Assembly: GCA_023014365.1 (NCBI GenBank)
Contig: JAEBUN010000006.1
Location: 806,001 to 870,000 of the forward strand
Source of the DNA: Lepiota brunneoincarnata
Lineage: Eukaryota; Basidiomycota; Agaricomycetes; Agaricales; Agaricaceae
Direction of reading: 5' to 3'
Length of the DNA stretch: 64,000 nucleotides
The notes beneath the pieces are model-generated. The model did no database searches. It saw nothing but the letters and a program-made list of their open reading frames with translations, and was not told where the DNA came from. The position numbers and the translations under genes are program-made. This document shows positions 21,419-33,929 of this stretch, piece by piece; within the stretch, counting starts at the first letter, position 1, and each line of letters opens with the position of its first letter.

Positions 21419-23329
21419 TCACGATGCCATCCCTTGGTCGTCAGTGTCATCACTATCCCCTTGAGAGTACTCCTCTTCTTCCTCCTCTAAAGCGGCTTCT
21501 GCCTCTGCCTGCGCTTGAGCCGCGGAAGCGGCATTGGCAATTGCCAGCTCGAGCATTTTGGTTTGTTCGTCGGACAGCCCGTACATTGACAAAGGTATGA
21601 TAGCCATTTCGCCCTGATCCGCGGGGTTTGCCGTTGCAACGTCCTTCGCGCCCCCGTCCTCCGTCAAAGTTGCAGACATGATGGAATTTGGAACCGACAC
21701 CACTGCTGCAACGTTGGCTTCGTCATCAGGAACAGAAGCTTGTTTCGCCGGAAGAGTCTGCGACTGGGCACGAGCGATAACACTTGCCAGAGTCGCCTGA
21801 CCATTCACAGGATCATTGCTCGCAGGCATTGGTTGGCCTTGCGGAGTGCCAAGTGCACTTCCCACATGTGACTGTAGAAGACCCTGTAAGCTGAGAACGA
21901 CGGCTTGGGTGTTAGAAATAATCCCTGGCAGGAGTTCTCCTTCCTCCACGATGCCAGTATCACAATACGGTCTTTGTGGGGACTGCAGCCCGCTGGCCGC
22001 TATAGTGCTCCACAATTTTGCTCTCCTCTCCTCTCGTAATAAGTCTTCGCCGTCTTCTTCATCAAGATCAACCTCCACAACGTCCGCATTTATACATATC
22101 TCACTCTTTGGGCCTCGTGTTTTATTTCCGTTCTTGTGCCGTTTGATCGCATCTCGACGCGAGAATATCTTTTGACAACCCCCGCATTTCCAAGCCTTCT
22201 TGTCATGTAGTCTTACATGCCGCTTTAGGTCGTGGTTGCGTGCAAATGATGCAGGACAAATATTACAGCGGAAGGGTCGGTGCGTCGAATGTCCACGTTG
22301 GTGTGCGCGGAGGCTGTAAAGGCGAGAGAAGATTTTTCCACAACCAGCAACTAGGCAAGGGTAAACCGCCGTGCCAATGTCAGGAGTAAATGGAAGGGAA
22401 TGTGGTTGATTCCATGGAAAAGTGGGGTTGTTGGTGAATGGGGGCTGGTTAGGAAGAGTCTCTGGAGGCTGGCCAATTTGAATTCCGCTCAGCACGCCAA
22501 TGACTTGTATCAAACCACTAATTTCCTGCAGAGCATGCATTTCGGGACCTCCACGGGCTGAGGATGTAACGGCGAACAAAAAGACTTGGTGTAGCTGTAA
22601 GCGGATGGAAGTAACAAGAGCAGGATCCAGAGACCGAGAGGGGTTTCTAAGGGCCTGTGTAATCACGCGAACGGCTTCGGATACTTGAGAATATAAGCCA
22701 TCTTCGGGAATATAGGGTTTCTTTGAAAGTCGCTGATCACTCGGTGGTATATTTTCGTCACCCTCATCACGTCGACGTTTTCCTTTGTCGAGCTCTATAG
22801 ACGGGACGATTGAATGTCGCAAACCGCCGAAAAGGGTCTCCGACTTGGCCAGAGAAACGAGAGTATGGCTCAGAGGCATGCACACGTGCTTCGCCACACT
22901 ATTAGCAAAAACACTGTGTTGAAGAATCCGGAGCACATTCTCTTCAGTTCCTGGTAGCGTCGCGAACTCAAGAGCACTTCGTACAGCTGCATCTTGTCCG
23001 ATAAGGGAGAGGACGGTCTTCATGGTAGAGAGTACAACTTCCTCCTTGCGCGACTGTCTTTGAGCAGGTGAGGGAGCTGGAGGGGCTATAGAGGCAGCTT
23101 GCGCTGCCTGAGCTTTGTTAATGTCTTCCCATAATTGTTGGCCGAGCCTTCGAGCTATCTCCTGTGCCTCCGCATCGATATCAGCGTCGTCGTCGTCGCC
23201 ATCGTCTTCTTCTTCTTCCACATCACCGGTTTCGTCCCCTTCGTCCTCTTCCTCTACTTCCTGCATATTCAACTCTGCATCTACTGCAGCCTGCGCTGCT
23301 GCAAGTACCTCGGCGAGACTGTCGGACAT
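21419..23329 (-). CDS. C2H2 zinc-finger protein, 636 residues, intronless
   Basis: Single uninterrupted exon, unusual in this intron-rich window. The N-terminus is acidic (residues 25-52 nearly all Glu/Asp). Residues 183-187 are basic (KGKRRR), a possible nuclear signal. Fingers: YPCLVAGCGKIFSRLYSL with H343/H347; FRCNICPASFARNHDLKR with H371/H375; and KCGGCQKIFSRRDAIKRH, where only one His (398) follows and no second ligand sits at the usual distance. The C-terminus is Ala/Gln-rich and acidic (AIANAASAAQAQAEAEAALE). This is consistent with a DNA-binding transcription factor. I cannot assign an orthologue. The start at 23329 is the first Met of the frame and is preceded by stops. Confidence 0.85.
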   Translation of the reverse strand: MSDSLAEVLAAAQAAVDAELNMQEVEEEDEGDETGDVEEEEDDGDDDDADIDAEAQEIARRLGQQLWEDINKAQAAQAASIAPPAPSPAQRQSRKEEVVLSTMKTVLSLIGQDAAVRSALEFATLPGTEENVLRILQHSVFANSVAKHVCMPLSHTLVSLAKSETLFGGLRHSIVPSIELDKGKRRRDEGDENIPPSDQRLSKKPYIPEDGLYSQVSEAVRVITQALRNPSRSLDPALVTSIRLQLHQVFLFAVTSSARGGPEMHALQEISGLIQVIGVLSGIQIGQPPETLPNQPPFTNNPTFPWNQPHSLPFTPDIGTAVYPCLVAGCGKIFSRLYSLRAHQRGHSTHRPFRCNICPASFARNHDLKRHVRLHDKKAWKCGGCQKIFSRRDAIKRHKNGNKTRGPKSEICINADVVEVDLDEEDGEDLLREERRAKLWSTIAASGLQSPQRPYCDTGIVEEGELLPGIISNTQAVVLSLQGLLQSHVGSALGTPQGQPMPASNDPVNGQATLASVIARAQSQTLPAKQASVPDDEANVAAVVSVPNSIMSATLTEDGGAKDVATANPADQGEMAIIPLSMYGLSDEQTKMLELAIANAASAAQAQAEAEAALEEEEEEYSQGDSDDTDDQGMAS

Positions 23330-23543
23330 TCAGTGGGTGATTAATTGCTATTGAACCTGAGTTGGTTGTAAAATTGGATAAGTCCCATGTTTGTCACTGT
23401 TTGACTAGCGTCTCCTGTGCCTTTTCTAGAAAAGCATTTGTATATATTTGGTGCGCGATTTTGCTAAGCGCTGCGATCGCTTTGGCCAAATGACCGGGCG
23501 GAGGACGTAAAATCCCTCTTTTCCAACTCACTCCCGTCCGACG

Positions 23544-24794
23544 ATGTCGAAGACTGTAAAGGACTTGACGGCAGGTACTGCAGGTGGTATTGCTCAGGTA
23601 ATTGCACATTTTGCGTGCTCATCGAGAATGACTCGAATCCCTCTTCAGGTGCTTGTCGGCCAGCCGTTCGACATAGTCAAAGTTGTGCGTTCAACTGCTA
23701 ATATTTCAAGGAGCATGCCTAGCCCATTGACGGTACATTAAGCGGATGCAAACATCCGCTAAAGGCACATACTCAGGCATGCTCCATTGCGCTGGTGGGA
23801 TCCTCAAGAACGAAGGCCCACTTGCCTTTTACAAGGTGTGTTTTCTTTGCCATTCTGTTGTCATTGATCTGAACCTGGTATATTTCAAGGGAACTCTGAC
23901 ACCGCTCTTGGGTATTGGACTCTGTGTATCCATCCAGTTCGGTGCTCTCGAATCTACCAAACGATTCTTTGCTCGCCAGAACATTGCCAAGGGTGTTGGA
24001 GGCGAGGGAGGCAAGACGCTTACTGGTTCCCAGCTGTTTATTGCTGGTGTGACTGCAGGTTTGGCGAATGGATTTGTTTCTGGTCCCGTTGAGCACATTC
24101 GCATTCGTGAGTGGTTATTGCCATAAGTCCACCATTACCGCTGCTACGACGTGTTTTTCATATTCACATGTTATAAATAGGTCTGCAGACGCAATCGAAT
24201 ACCAATCCAACCTGGAGTGGCCCGTGGGATGCCATTAAGAAGATCTATTCCGCCCATGGTGCGAAAGGTCTCTACAAGGGCCAGGCCGTGACTTTCCTTC
24301 GTGAAGCCACAGGCTATGGTGTCTATTTTTTGGCCTACGAGAAGTTAATACAGCGGGAAATGGCGCAGAAAGGTATCAGGAGGGACCAAATTAATCCTGC
24401 AAATGCAGTTATTTATGGAGCCGCCGCTGGTTACGCTGTACGTCCCCGTAGCTCCCTTCAAGCCGAGTCTCGCTTATCGCTTGTTCTTTTTTTTACAAAG
24501 CTCTGGGCCGTTATTTATCCCATTGACATGATCAAGTCCAGGATGCAGACCGATGGCTTCACACCTGCTACTGGCCAGAAATACAAATCCACCTTGGATT
24601 GTGTCCGGACGGTTTGGAGGACGGAAGGAATTTCCGCCTTCACTCGAGGACTGGGCCCTACTCTCATCCGGTTTGCTCCCCGCCAGCGTACATTCCTTCC
24701 CGGAACTCATGTTGTTTCTGTTAGCTCGCCCTTTGCCAATGGGGCCACCTTCCTCGGCTTTGAAATGGCTGCCCGTGCGCTCGATCGGATATGA
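23544..24794 (+). CDS. Mitochondrial carrier, YMC1/YMC2 type (SLC25)
   Basis: Inner mitochondrial membrane solute carrier; yeast Ymc proteins are linked to amino or organic acid transport. Three carrier repeats are seen: [28 protein letters not shown] with FYKGTLTPLLGIGLCVSIQF; FIAGVTAGLANGFVSGP with EHIRIRLQTQ and GLYKGQAVTFLREATGYGVY; and AVIYPIDMIKSRMQTDGF with AFTRGLGPTLIR and SPFANGATFLGFEMA. The PxD/E-K/R signatures are QPFDIVK, GPVEHIR (Glu in place of Asp, as in Ymc1) and YPIDMIK. Introns are GT-AG after GGIAQ, within IVKV-RMQ, after FYK, within IRIR, after AGYA and after PTLIR. No frame break was found. It is intact over the family's normal length of about 300 residues. Confidence 0.92.
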
Positions 24795-25282
24795 ACCGTG
24801 CCGCGCGCCTAGTCAGCAAAGATACCCCCTTATACTAACGTAGAGAGAATCACATGATTTGGATGAAATCTAGAGATGACCTGACAGTATCGTTCGCTGG
24901 GCTCTTTTGGTTTAGATTCCTAGAGGGAAATGTAACGAATCTGTATCATTCTATCTCTCAGTGGCTTGGTGTATTTGAGAACCTCCGATACGGTGAACGG
25001 TACTCTTAACCCTCCGATATTCACACTGGTCACATACCCACACATACACGGTTTAGAGTCCATAATGGTTTGGTATACAACATGAAGCATACTAATGCGC
25101 CCGAAATGCAAACTTGTCCCTAAAACTACACTTGTGATTATGTGCTCAACGCTTTGAAACTGTACAAATGAGAGCGCGTTCAGAACACCCACATCGGGGA
25201 AATCAGCTCAAGTCCCGGACGAGTGACATACCTAGAGGCCTCCAAAAAAGGCAGAGCGAAGTATCCACAGTAAAAGATCTGT
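24795..25282. other. Intergenic between converging genes
   Basis: 3' flanks of the carrier and F-box genes; nothing else seen. Confidence 0.5.
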
Positions 25283-26755
25283 CTAGATTCGAACGACAGG
25301 ATGAGAATCACGACCGTGGCCGTCCGCAGTTTCCGAGAGAACCATGACTTTGAACCTGTCGCTACTTTCTACTTTCCGGCAGAATGCCTCTTCTCCAACG
25401 ACTCCATCTACAGGATCCGTATACGCCCAGAGGACGCCCTCTCCATCTAGAAAATCTATACCGTGATTCTCAAATCTCTCCACCCACCAAATGAATACGT
25501 CTTTGATAAGATTGTCCGTGTCCGCATCAACAAGATAACCCACAGTGCGAACTTCTTGCAAGAGAGGATATAGCTTGCGAGTGATTGCGTTAAGGTGTAT
25601 CCTAGCATTGGATGGTTTATCCGGGTAGAGATTGTCCGCTTTGATTCCCCTTAGGCCTATCCGCCTCAATTTCGGATGGACTTGGGGCGAGAGTGGATCA
25701 GAGGTGACAGGGGAAAACGAGGGAAACAAGGTTGGGGCAGGCACCCGCCTCCAAGAATACATCGGGTCTGATGTGTTCCACGGTATGTCGGGAATGAGAG
25801 GTGTCTGGGTCGGGTTCGAGATGAGGAGCCGGGGTTGGGAGGTCGACTGAAACGAGTGATTGACCATGCCTCGCAATAACTTTACGTAGCTCGCTATAAG
25901 GAACACGAGGCCCTTGGCAATCAGAAAGACTTATACATAGAGTTAGATTGCGGAGGTTAGGTAACGCGAGGATGCTGGCGGTGTGCAGGCTGCCCTGGCG
26001 GGTCGATAGTATGAGATCGGTGACACAGGGAAGCGTGGGCTGAGGGGTTGATAAGGAATCGAGTTGCTGTGCCGCATCACAGCCAACATAGCGACGGAGG
26101 TCGAGGACATGGAGATTCTGAAAAGAACTAAGAAATTTTGGTGTCGTGGATGTGTACGAACCGTCCAACGGTTTTCGTCCCGACTTCATTCCAATACAGG
26201 CCTTGTAAAGTTGGTCCGTAGAGGATCGCGATAGCGTTTAGAAACTCGGTGGGCAGCGGGTGCAACCATGAACCACTGAGGATCTTCAGCTTGGGGCAGC
26301 ACTGGAAGATATGGAACAGGGTCTGCAGATAACGGACGTCACTGGTGCCTCGAGCGTGTGTGAAGATCTCGATGTGAATGGGCCACCGCCCATATCCAAT
26401 AGCGGATTCTTTATTCCCTGGACTCTCGGCAGGTGATGCACGACTGGCAAGAAGAACTGCCAAGATAGCATTGGCTCGGGCGGGACTTCGGATAACCAGA
26501 TGCTCATACAGAAATCTCTGGGCCACTTCTCTCCACGCTCTGCATACCAACACAAGGGCTAGTTTCGTCCGCATAGCTAGAGCAGGCGTAGTTGAGCCCC
26601 ATCACATTGTTGGATGTTCGTCTCGGTATGAAAGGTCCCAGAGGTCTGATGGACGTTGCATGATTGAGGTAGGTAGCGAATTGGAATATATCCAGCCACA
26701 GCTCAAGGGGTAGCTCTGGCAGGGCTCTAGCTATCATCCGACTCTGAGTAGGCAT
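25283..26755 (-). CDS. F-box protein, frame broken three times
   Basis: N-terminal F-box-like segment ALPELPLELWLDIFQFAT, then VCRAWREVAQRFLYEHLVI; downstream are leucine-rich stretches (LHVLDLRRYVG, LPNLRNLTLCISLSD, NLVSLVF, KLRRIGLRGIKAD). Such proteins are abundant in Agaricomycetes and usually act as substrate adaptors of SCF ubiquitin ligases, often of unknown target. The product reads in four successive frames. The switches lie near 26570-26590, 26158-26170 and 25705-25715; each is a +1 slip and none fits an intron. Either this copy is a pseudogene or the consensus has extra bases. Start is MPTQSRMIAR at 26755; an in-frame Met at 26815 is possible. I see no signal peptide. Confidence 0.7.
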
Positions 26756-26815
26756 GTCGGTAGAAAAGATACTGTCACTGAGTAAGCACCGAGCCTGGGC
26801 CATAACGAGTGACAT

Positions 26816-28950
26816 TTATACCATCGAAACGGGAATAAAATGTGCTCTATTCGATGCAGAAGATATTGCATGTTCAATACTTCAGTTTGTAGGACACAGC
26901 TTGCATCGAAAGGACGTGTGGACACAGCGACGTTGTTAACGAAACAGTAAGGACCGACGGTCTCGACACTCGTGGACTCATTGCGGCTCCGCTGCTAATG
27001 GCCCAAGGTGTAGTCAAATAACTACAAACAATACCCTCCACCCTCGAGGCTCAGTGCGACTCAGAGAAGCTGAAACTTGCAAAATTATCGATATTCTTTG
27101 GCCGATAGCCTTTGCAAAAGCGGTGTATGCTAACGGCGTGTCATCAGAGACAAATAGGCGCCGAGTTTCATCACAATGATCACTTACCCTCGAAAAACTG
27201 TCCGTCTCCGAAACCTAGAAGCTCATCTGCCGTCAAGCTTGGCCTGGCTGCCTTCTCAAGTTTTCCCTCTGGAGACTGTCCTTCCGTCCTCCGGCGAAGG
27301 CGAGCGCTACTCTGTCGAACGCAATTCTCGGGTCATTGACCAATCTAGATGCTTCGCTCCCACGACTCTACGACTCTACCGAATCTCCAGACAGGGGCAA
27401 CTGACCTCATCCACATACATACTTTCTTCCTACCCCGCTAACAATATTCAGTGTGTTTCCCTGATCTGATCCCCGTCGCTTTTATGGCAAAATTCTTACG
27501 TGGGTGGCCACAAGCCCCTAGACGAGTGACGAGGCGCCTGTTCCATCTTCGCGGAAATTGAACTTTAATATGCCTACCTGTATCTGGCCTCCCGGATCTC
27601 CCCCTACTCGGGACGCTGGGCGGCCGCCGAGTCGATACCTAAACCATTTGAGGGTCGTTTTACAGTGCGAGAAATGGAACGGAGCACCGTCATGAGACTC
27701 GGTTTGTGCGTTTCCCGTTTCCAACGTTTTGAAACAGGTGATGCAGAAACTAGATGCAGAAAAGGCGCGACAAGGTCGCTGATTGGTGGGCCCTTGCTAG
27801 ACATCACCAGATTAGCGATGGTTAACGCTGACATTGCCGTCACTTTGCGGTTTCTAAAAGAAACGGCACCGCATATATCTGGATATGATTGGCCACGTAA
27901 ACGCTTGGGAAGATGCTCTTTATAGGGTTACAGAGAATCTGAGCTCTCGCTGCCCAAACGCCAGCTTTATCACCATGAGATATTAAACATGCAGCATGGT
28001 TCGCATGCTTCTCCACGTGGAAATCACCCCCTTTCCCAACGGACACTCTGCGGACCAGTCACCCAAAACTACTCTAATCTCCATGCAATCTTATTTTTCT
28101 CCCTCTCCTGGTCATGAAGTCGCTCGCTGGTCCATCTGCTATCTCGGAACCGCTGCCACTCTTGTCACATACGCTCTCATTTTACCTGCGCCAAACAGCC
28201 TAAAATGTCAGTTAGTTCATCCCTCCCGCGAAGGCAGGGACGCTCAAATTCATATCTTACCGCAATGAGTAGGAGAGTTCACCGATATTTTCGGTAAACC
28301 TACATCTGCGAGGCAAGCACATTTTAGCTTGGAGGAACGAGCATAAAGTAGAAATGCCCACTGACCCTATCCTTGTCTGTAGATGAGTTTCAATTCTTGT
28401 CACATTCATCTCACCTATCCGTCCATCCCCATTGGTGTGAGTCTGCAATGATCACTCAGATGCTCTTTTAATAGGTAAGGTTATAGATAAGCTTCAAACA
28501 TGACTACAGCATGGAGTTTTGTGCCATCAGGATGTTTGCCGTCCGAACGACCTCTGCCGGCGGCCCCATAGATATCGGCCTGTCAGGTGTTTGAAATCAA
28601 CGGCGGTCCTTCAAAACCGGACAGGACACTGATAGTGGTTAGAGGGGCGAGCTTGGATCACGCCTACGTTCCTATGTAAATGTTATGTCATGACTCTGGA
28701 TTTCACCATGTGGGTCACCACCACCACCACCACCAAGCAGGACAATCTTAGGTGATGCGGACAAAGGGGTTTGCGCCACAAGCTGTCAGTTGTCGATGTC
28801 AGGCAGTTTCCCCATAGCTACTGCAGAGGCGCTCAGGAGGGGGTAGATTTAGAAACCATAAATCCCATATGACACAGAAATGTACTATGAAGAACATAAA
28901 TGTAGAGATGCAAAATGTGTGGGGCAGACTTGGTACATGCAAATATAAAG
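26816..28950. other. Gap of about 2.1 kb, no supported gene
   Basis: Short frames on both strands, none with a recognisable domain. A CAC trinucleotide run lies near 28718-28736. Confidence 0.4.
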
Positions 28951-30142
28951 TTACATAGGCCCGGTAGAAGAATTGAAACGCATCAGGGCTTTCTCATCAA
29001 TGGGATGACGTCGGGGGGGCTGGATATTCTGTAGATACTCGAGTGGCGCTAAGCTATCTGGGCTGTCGTCAGATGAAGCCGAAGTCGAACTTCCCGGACC
29101 TCGTCTTATTTGTCCAGGGTAAGCGCGATGCGACAGTGGAGGCGAGTGGTCCTGCTGCAAGGGCGAATCTGGCCATGCCAGCACACGCTCCGGGGGTGAT
29201 GATGATGTAGGGGGTGGTAATATTGGGGACCGTCCGGAATCATAGGGAACATACTCGATCCGGGAGAACTCGGACTCGGACTCGGGGTTGAAGATGTGAT
29301 CTGGTCGACCTTTAGCGGACCTGGCACTCTTGTATTTGCCATGGGGGACGGGTAGGTTTCTGAGTTGGGGTATGTCATCAATGGACCGCAAACGTTTTAT
29401 GGAGTCCTCGGTGAAATAGGCGACTAAGTGGCAGAGAGGGTCTATACTTGTTCGATTTCGGGCAATTGGCAGTGAGCATGACTTACTGAGATGCCATTTC
29501 CGTTGTCCCCTCGAGGTATCCACGAAGACGGTGTATGTTTGCTTGATAAGGACATGATGCGCAGGATCGAAGCTGGCCCTGGAGGGATGATTAAGTTGAG
29601 TCGGGGGGAGGGGAGGGGACTGTTGGTGTTGAGCAACAACTCACGGGCCGTCGGAGTCGTACAATGCTTCTGAAAATAGGTGTTGCTGGGGTTGTTTTTC
29701 GTGGTAGAAGAGGAAGCCCTAAAAGTCGGGAACGTTAGAGTTCACTCCGATCTTGGCGTCCGTGCCGGGTCCCGTACCTCTCGGACTCTCGATGGCCCCC
29801 AGCGAATGCCTTTGGAAAATGGTGGTGTTAGCGGGTATGTATAAAGACAGTAAACATTTTCGGCGTACCATCTGTCCATCGTTCAATACCGACCTACAAT
29901 AGCGTCGAGGGTTAGGCTGGGAATGTGATGGCGTGTCACGAAGCATCACTCACCCCCGTGAGTTCGGCTTGCGGGCCTCTTTCTTCCCAAACGTACACAG
30001 AACCAGGTGATATCAGGCTTCGTTCTTCAGTATCGAGTCGTCTTGTAACCATAGGGAGGATGCCCAAGAGGACGGCATGAAAAATGACCCTTGCATCTGA
30101 GGGGGACCGGATGCGTATGCCAGTACAGGTGGCCCGCTGCAT
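28951..30142 (-). CDS. Gti1/Pac2 (WOPR-domain) family protein, copy 3
   Basis: Third WOPR paralogue, inverted and about 23 kb from copies 1 and 2. ATG at 30142 gives MQRATC, aligning with the starts of the others. Subdomain a: DARVIFHAVLLGILP, TRRLDTEERSLISPGSVY, VWEERGPQAELTG, then after an intron VGIERWTDG split by a further intron, IRWGPSRVRE, and GFLFYHEK. Subdomain b: HVLIKQTYTVFVDT, RGQRKWHL, intron, AYFTEDSIKRLRSIDDI, VPHGKYKSARSAKGR. The tail is Ser/Pro-rich and ends SLAPLEYLQNIQPPRRHPID, EKALMRF. This copy keeps the consensus RWTDG core and all its exons join in frame, so it is the best candidate for a functional member. Copy 3 has an extra intron inside WTDG that copies 1 and 2 lack. 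Confidence 0.87.
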
Positions 30143-33100
30143 AGTGGATGACCCAGGAATAAATGGTAAAAATTGGCGATCCAGTTTGGCTGAGGGAGGA
30201 GGGGACGGAGCGAGGGAACACGGAGGTGGGGGAGGGGGGTTGACAGCCACTGGCAAGAATGGTCGAGGTGCAATTTAACTGGAAAGCCGAACAGGGCACT
30301 CTCAGAAGCCAGTGAAATCAAGGACTGATGGGGTTGACGAGCTTACGATACATTCCTTGGATAAGGACCTGAATTATTGCTAACCAGACAAATATTAGAG
30401 TTTTAGAAACTGCTTGGAGAGGTAAGGGGTGTGGGAGGGTGAGAAAACGGAGATGTGCCTGGCCTGCTTTCGTCAATGCGAATCAATAATGTCAAAATGG
30501 GTGGTTCATACTGTTTCGAGAATTGAACAGTGTAACCATTTTCCGTCAGTCCGTGTAGCCTATCGACGTTTTTGCCGACCGGCAAGCTAGTCGGAGACTC
30601 CGAGATCTCGCAAATAGTGGGTGCTCGCGAGGGGTGATTGTTATGGGCCGTAGACCGGACCCTCTCGACTCGCGTATTGTTGATGTGGGAAGCTTGCTGG
30701 CATCCAAGTACAGCATGGTGCGTATGTAGTTTCTGTCTGGGGCATGAATGCAGTTCTAATTGACGGGAGGCTTGGCTACCAATTCACATCTGAGCCTGTC
30801 CTCATTAGTTCATAATAGATCTGGTTAGAAGGGTCCGTGGGAGAGAAGAGTATCACTTCCGTGATGATGAGATCTGTTAGACTAGAATGGGCAGACGATC
30901 TATCTGTTGCAAATTAAAACACAGGACCCTGATTGGGTTCGTTTCGAGATGAACCACCGGCGAGCAGGTCATATCTCACCAGAGCCCCGCGAGAGGTCAG
31001 CAACAAGGGCTGTGTCCATCGGTCGTTACCAAAGATGCCGGTCTGTCTTTCCCTCTACGAGGGCGACCTCCGCCCAAAGCGCGAACGTTGGGGACGGAAA
31101 TGTGATGTCACGTTTTCTCATAGCGTTCCTTTCGGTGCAAGCAGCCACTTGAAAAAACCATCTTTGCCGGACAGACGATGTTCAAGCAGGCCAGCAAATC
31201 CACCGGGGAGTCGGGGGTGGGGGGACGCGGGATGGGGGACATTCCCGAATAGGCTACGCAACCAGAGCTGACACTCCCTCACAAGGTCATCCTGGCGATG
31301 CAGGCAGCTTACCGAGCATCGGATACCCAATACGTGATTCGCGGCAAAGAAATACGCCAAGCTCAATTCAGATTAGTCCCCAACCGCTCTACAATCGCGG
31401 ACTTCTCACTACCTCATCATTCAATGACTGATTGCAAGCGCTCAAGAAATATGTCCCTGAAAACTGATGGACATTGCGTTTCTTTCTGACGGTGGCCCAG
31501 GCTTAATCGTTGACATCTCCTTGGAGGCTTTCTCACAACAGGCAATTCGCGGTGGTCGCGTGCAGTGACATAACTGACAGGCAATGCCGCGCGAGCATAG
31601 GGAACGAACCAAGATGATTTTCATCATTTGATCTCAACACAAAGCTTTCTGCACCTCGCGCTGCATGGTTGGTACTCAACGGTTTCTCCTTGCTTCCTGG
31701 GGGGGGGGGGGTGTTTCCGGGAAAGCACGGCATGTGCACATGCTACATTTCAGCACGAATGACACTGGCATTCATTGGATCCATGCTCATACCGCGTTTT
31801 ACCGTGCGGATTTACAACGATTCACAACGGCCATATGCTCCGGACAGGCTCGTTCCGTCAGACGAACTCAACCTCACCTGCTGATTGCGAGGTTCGGTTG
31901 CAGACTGAGCCACTTGGTATCTGATTTCATGACAAGTGAAGTGCTATGGGGTGGATCGCGAGATTGTACTTTGGGGATTGTCACCTGGGCCGGGATATGC
32001 AACGTAAGGGTACTACTATGGCGATGGAAACAGTGGCCTGACTATGTCTACGAGGCAATGCGACTTTGACAGGGGTTTCGAAGCGAGACCTGGCTCACTC
32101 TCTCATGTCAGTACCGTCGGGGTCTACTTGTGTGTCACACTCAAGTCTCGGAGACTAGTTGCATACTGGAGATTTGGTATGGAAATTAGTGACTGACATT
32201 ACTATTGTTCCAAGAAATGACGGGATTTTTTTTATTGGTTGCTTCATGACCTAATAAATGACCTGGCGGGCTTTGCCAGTGGTGGCGTAGTCCTATGGCA
32301 GTCAAACCTTGCATGGTGTGCTGGAACACTCGACCCAGGCAGGGCGCAGGGAAAACCTGAAGGACATGATAACGAGACGATCGTTTACACCAAGTTGTTA
32401 CGTTACTCCGGTTTTGCCAGTCCCAAAGCTATCGCAATCCCTGAGAAGCTCCTACTTGGGACAGAGGCATCTTGAGCCCACATGTTTTGCACGTTCTCGT
32501 CGTCGGTGAACGGAGGACTGAAGAAGGAAGGGAGGATCTCTATGCCTGTATTTATTTTCCCCTTGAGGATGACCCGGGGCTTGAGTACTTGAGTACTAGC
32601 TCGGCTCCAAAAAATGACGACTTCCGGTTATGAAGAGAGAGCACGCGCAGTACTCGCTCATAGCTGCCTAGTCTGCAACAGAATGTTCTACAAACCAAGT
32701 CGTGACAGGATGGTGATTGCAACGAGGGTGACAAATTATAAATACTGTCCAATGAGGTCAGCTGGCCGACAAGAAGATTCCTTCAGTTCTGCCTCCGCCA
32801 CCATTCGGAGGCTGCTACAAACACGAGCGTCTTTCCCAGTTCTCGTCACTCCACATTGCTTGCTTTGTTTTCCGGCCTGTGTTCGCCATTGATTCTGATA
32901 CTGCGGCTGTGATGCCGTTGTCGATCTCCCAAGAACCGTCAACTGACATCCATATATACATACTTGGGACCAGCGGGGTCGTTCTGAATTCCGTTTACTC
33001 AAGTACTCAATAATATGCCTGTTTTGAGTTTGGTGTCACTGCATGGGTTTTTTTTTTTTTTGATAGGGACGCCTGTGTCTTGCTGTCAACTCCGCGAGTG

Positions 33101-33898
33101 AATGGGCCCAGGTCTTTGTTTTAGGGGACTATCTCGTAGTTCCCCTTCTGGAGCGAATAGAAACCTTCCATGCATGAGGTCACGGATTGAGGGACTTCAG
33201 ACTTGCCTCTCACCGAGGCTTTTATGATTCGCGTCCTGCGCCCCATCTCTCCATACTCAACCCGGTGGAGCACATCAACCTGCACACGGTATTTTCCATC
33301 AAGGGCTCTCCCCCTCCGGACCAGCAGGGTTGAGCAAGGTTCGGTGATTGGGAGTGTGTGTGGTCGCGATGTGATGACCTGGGCATGGCTATCACAACAC
33401 TTATCAGAAGATAGAGACTTCCTTCCACTCCCAGACTTCCCGTACCATCATTCACTGCAGAAATAGTATGTCACATAATCCTCTTGAACGTTCAACTCCA
33501 GTCATCAGCCAGCAGGGTCCAAAAAGAACAACCCGACAGCCTAGACTCACCCTCACTGCCTTCGCCCACAGGGCTCCACTTCGCTTTTCAACCCCAGCCC
33601 ACTCCCTGGCTGTTACTGCGGCCCCCCTTCAACACAGGGATTACTGTGGGTCATGTTGCTGTAGGAGACGGGCTTATTGCAAAAACAACCCCGGTCATTG
33701 GAAATTGTGGACGGTGATCCCACGTCATGACTACCTCCGGTCCCATCAAATCGAATGGTCCGCCGCCGGTTCGTATGGGGAAACGAGCTTAGGGCTTGGA
33801 ATAGGTGCCAGAATCCGAGTCTAGTTCGGGGGCGCGTCCAACAGCCCCACAGCAATAGCTGCAGATATTTAGGTTCTCCGCCGTCCACTTCTCCCCTC

Positions 33899-33929
<31 letters not shown>

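Noticed and set aside
23115..23354. Serine-rich plus-strand frame opposite the zinc-finger gene start
   Set aside because: Antisense of the acidic Glu/Asp stretch of the C2H2 protein.
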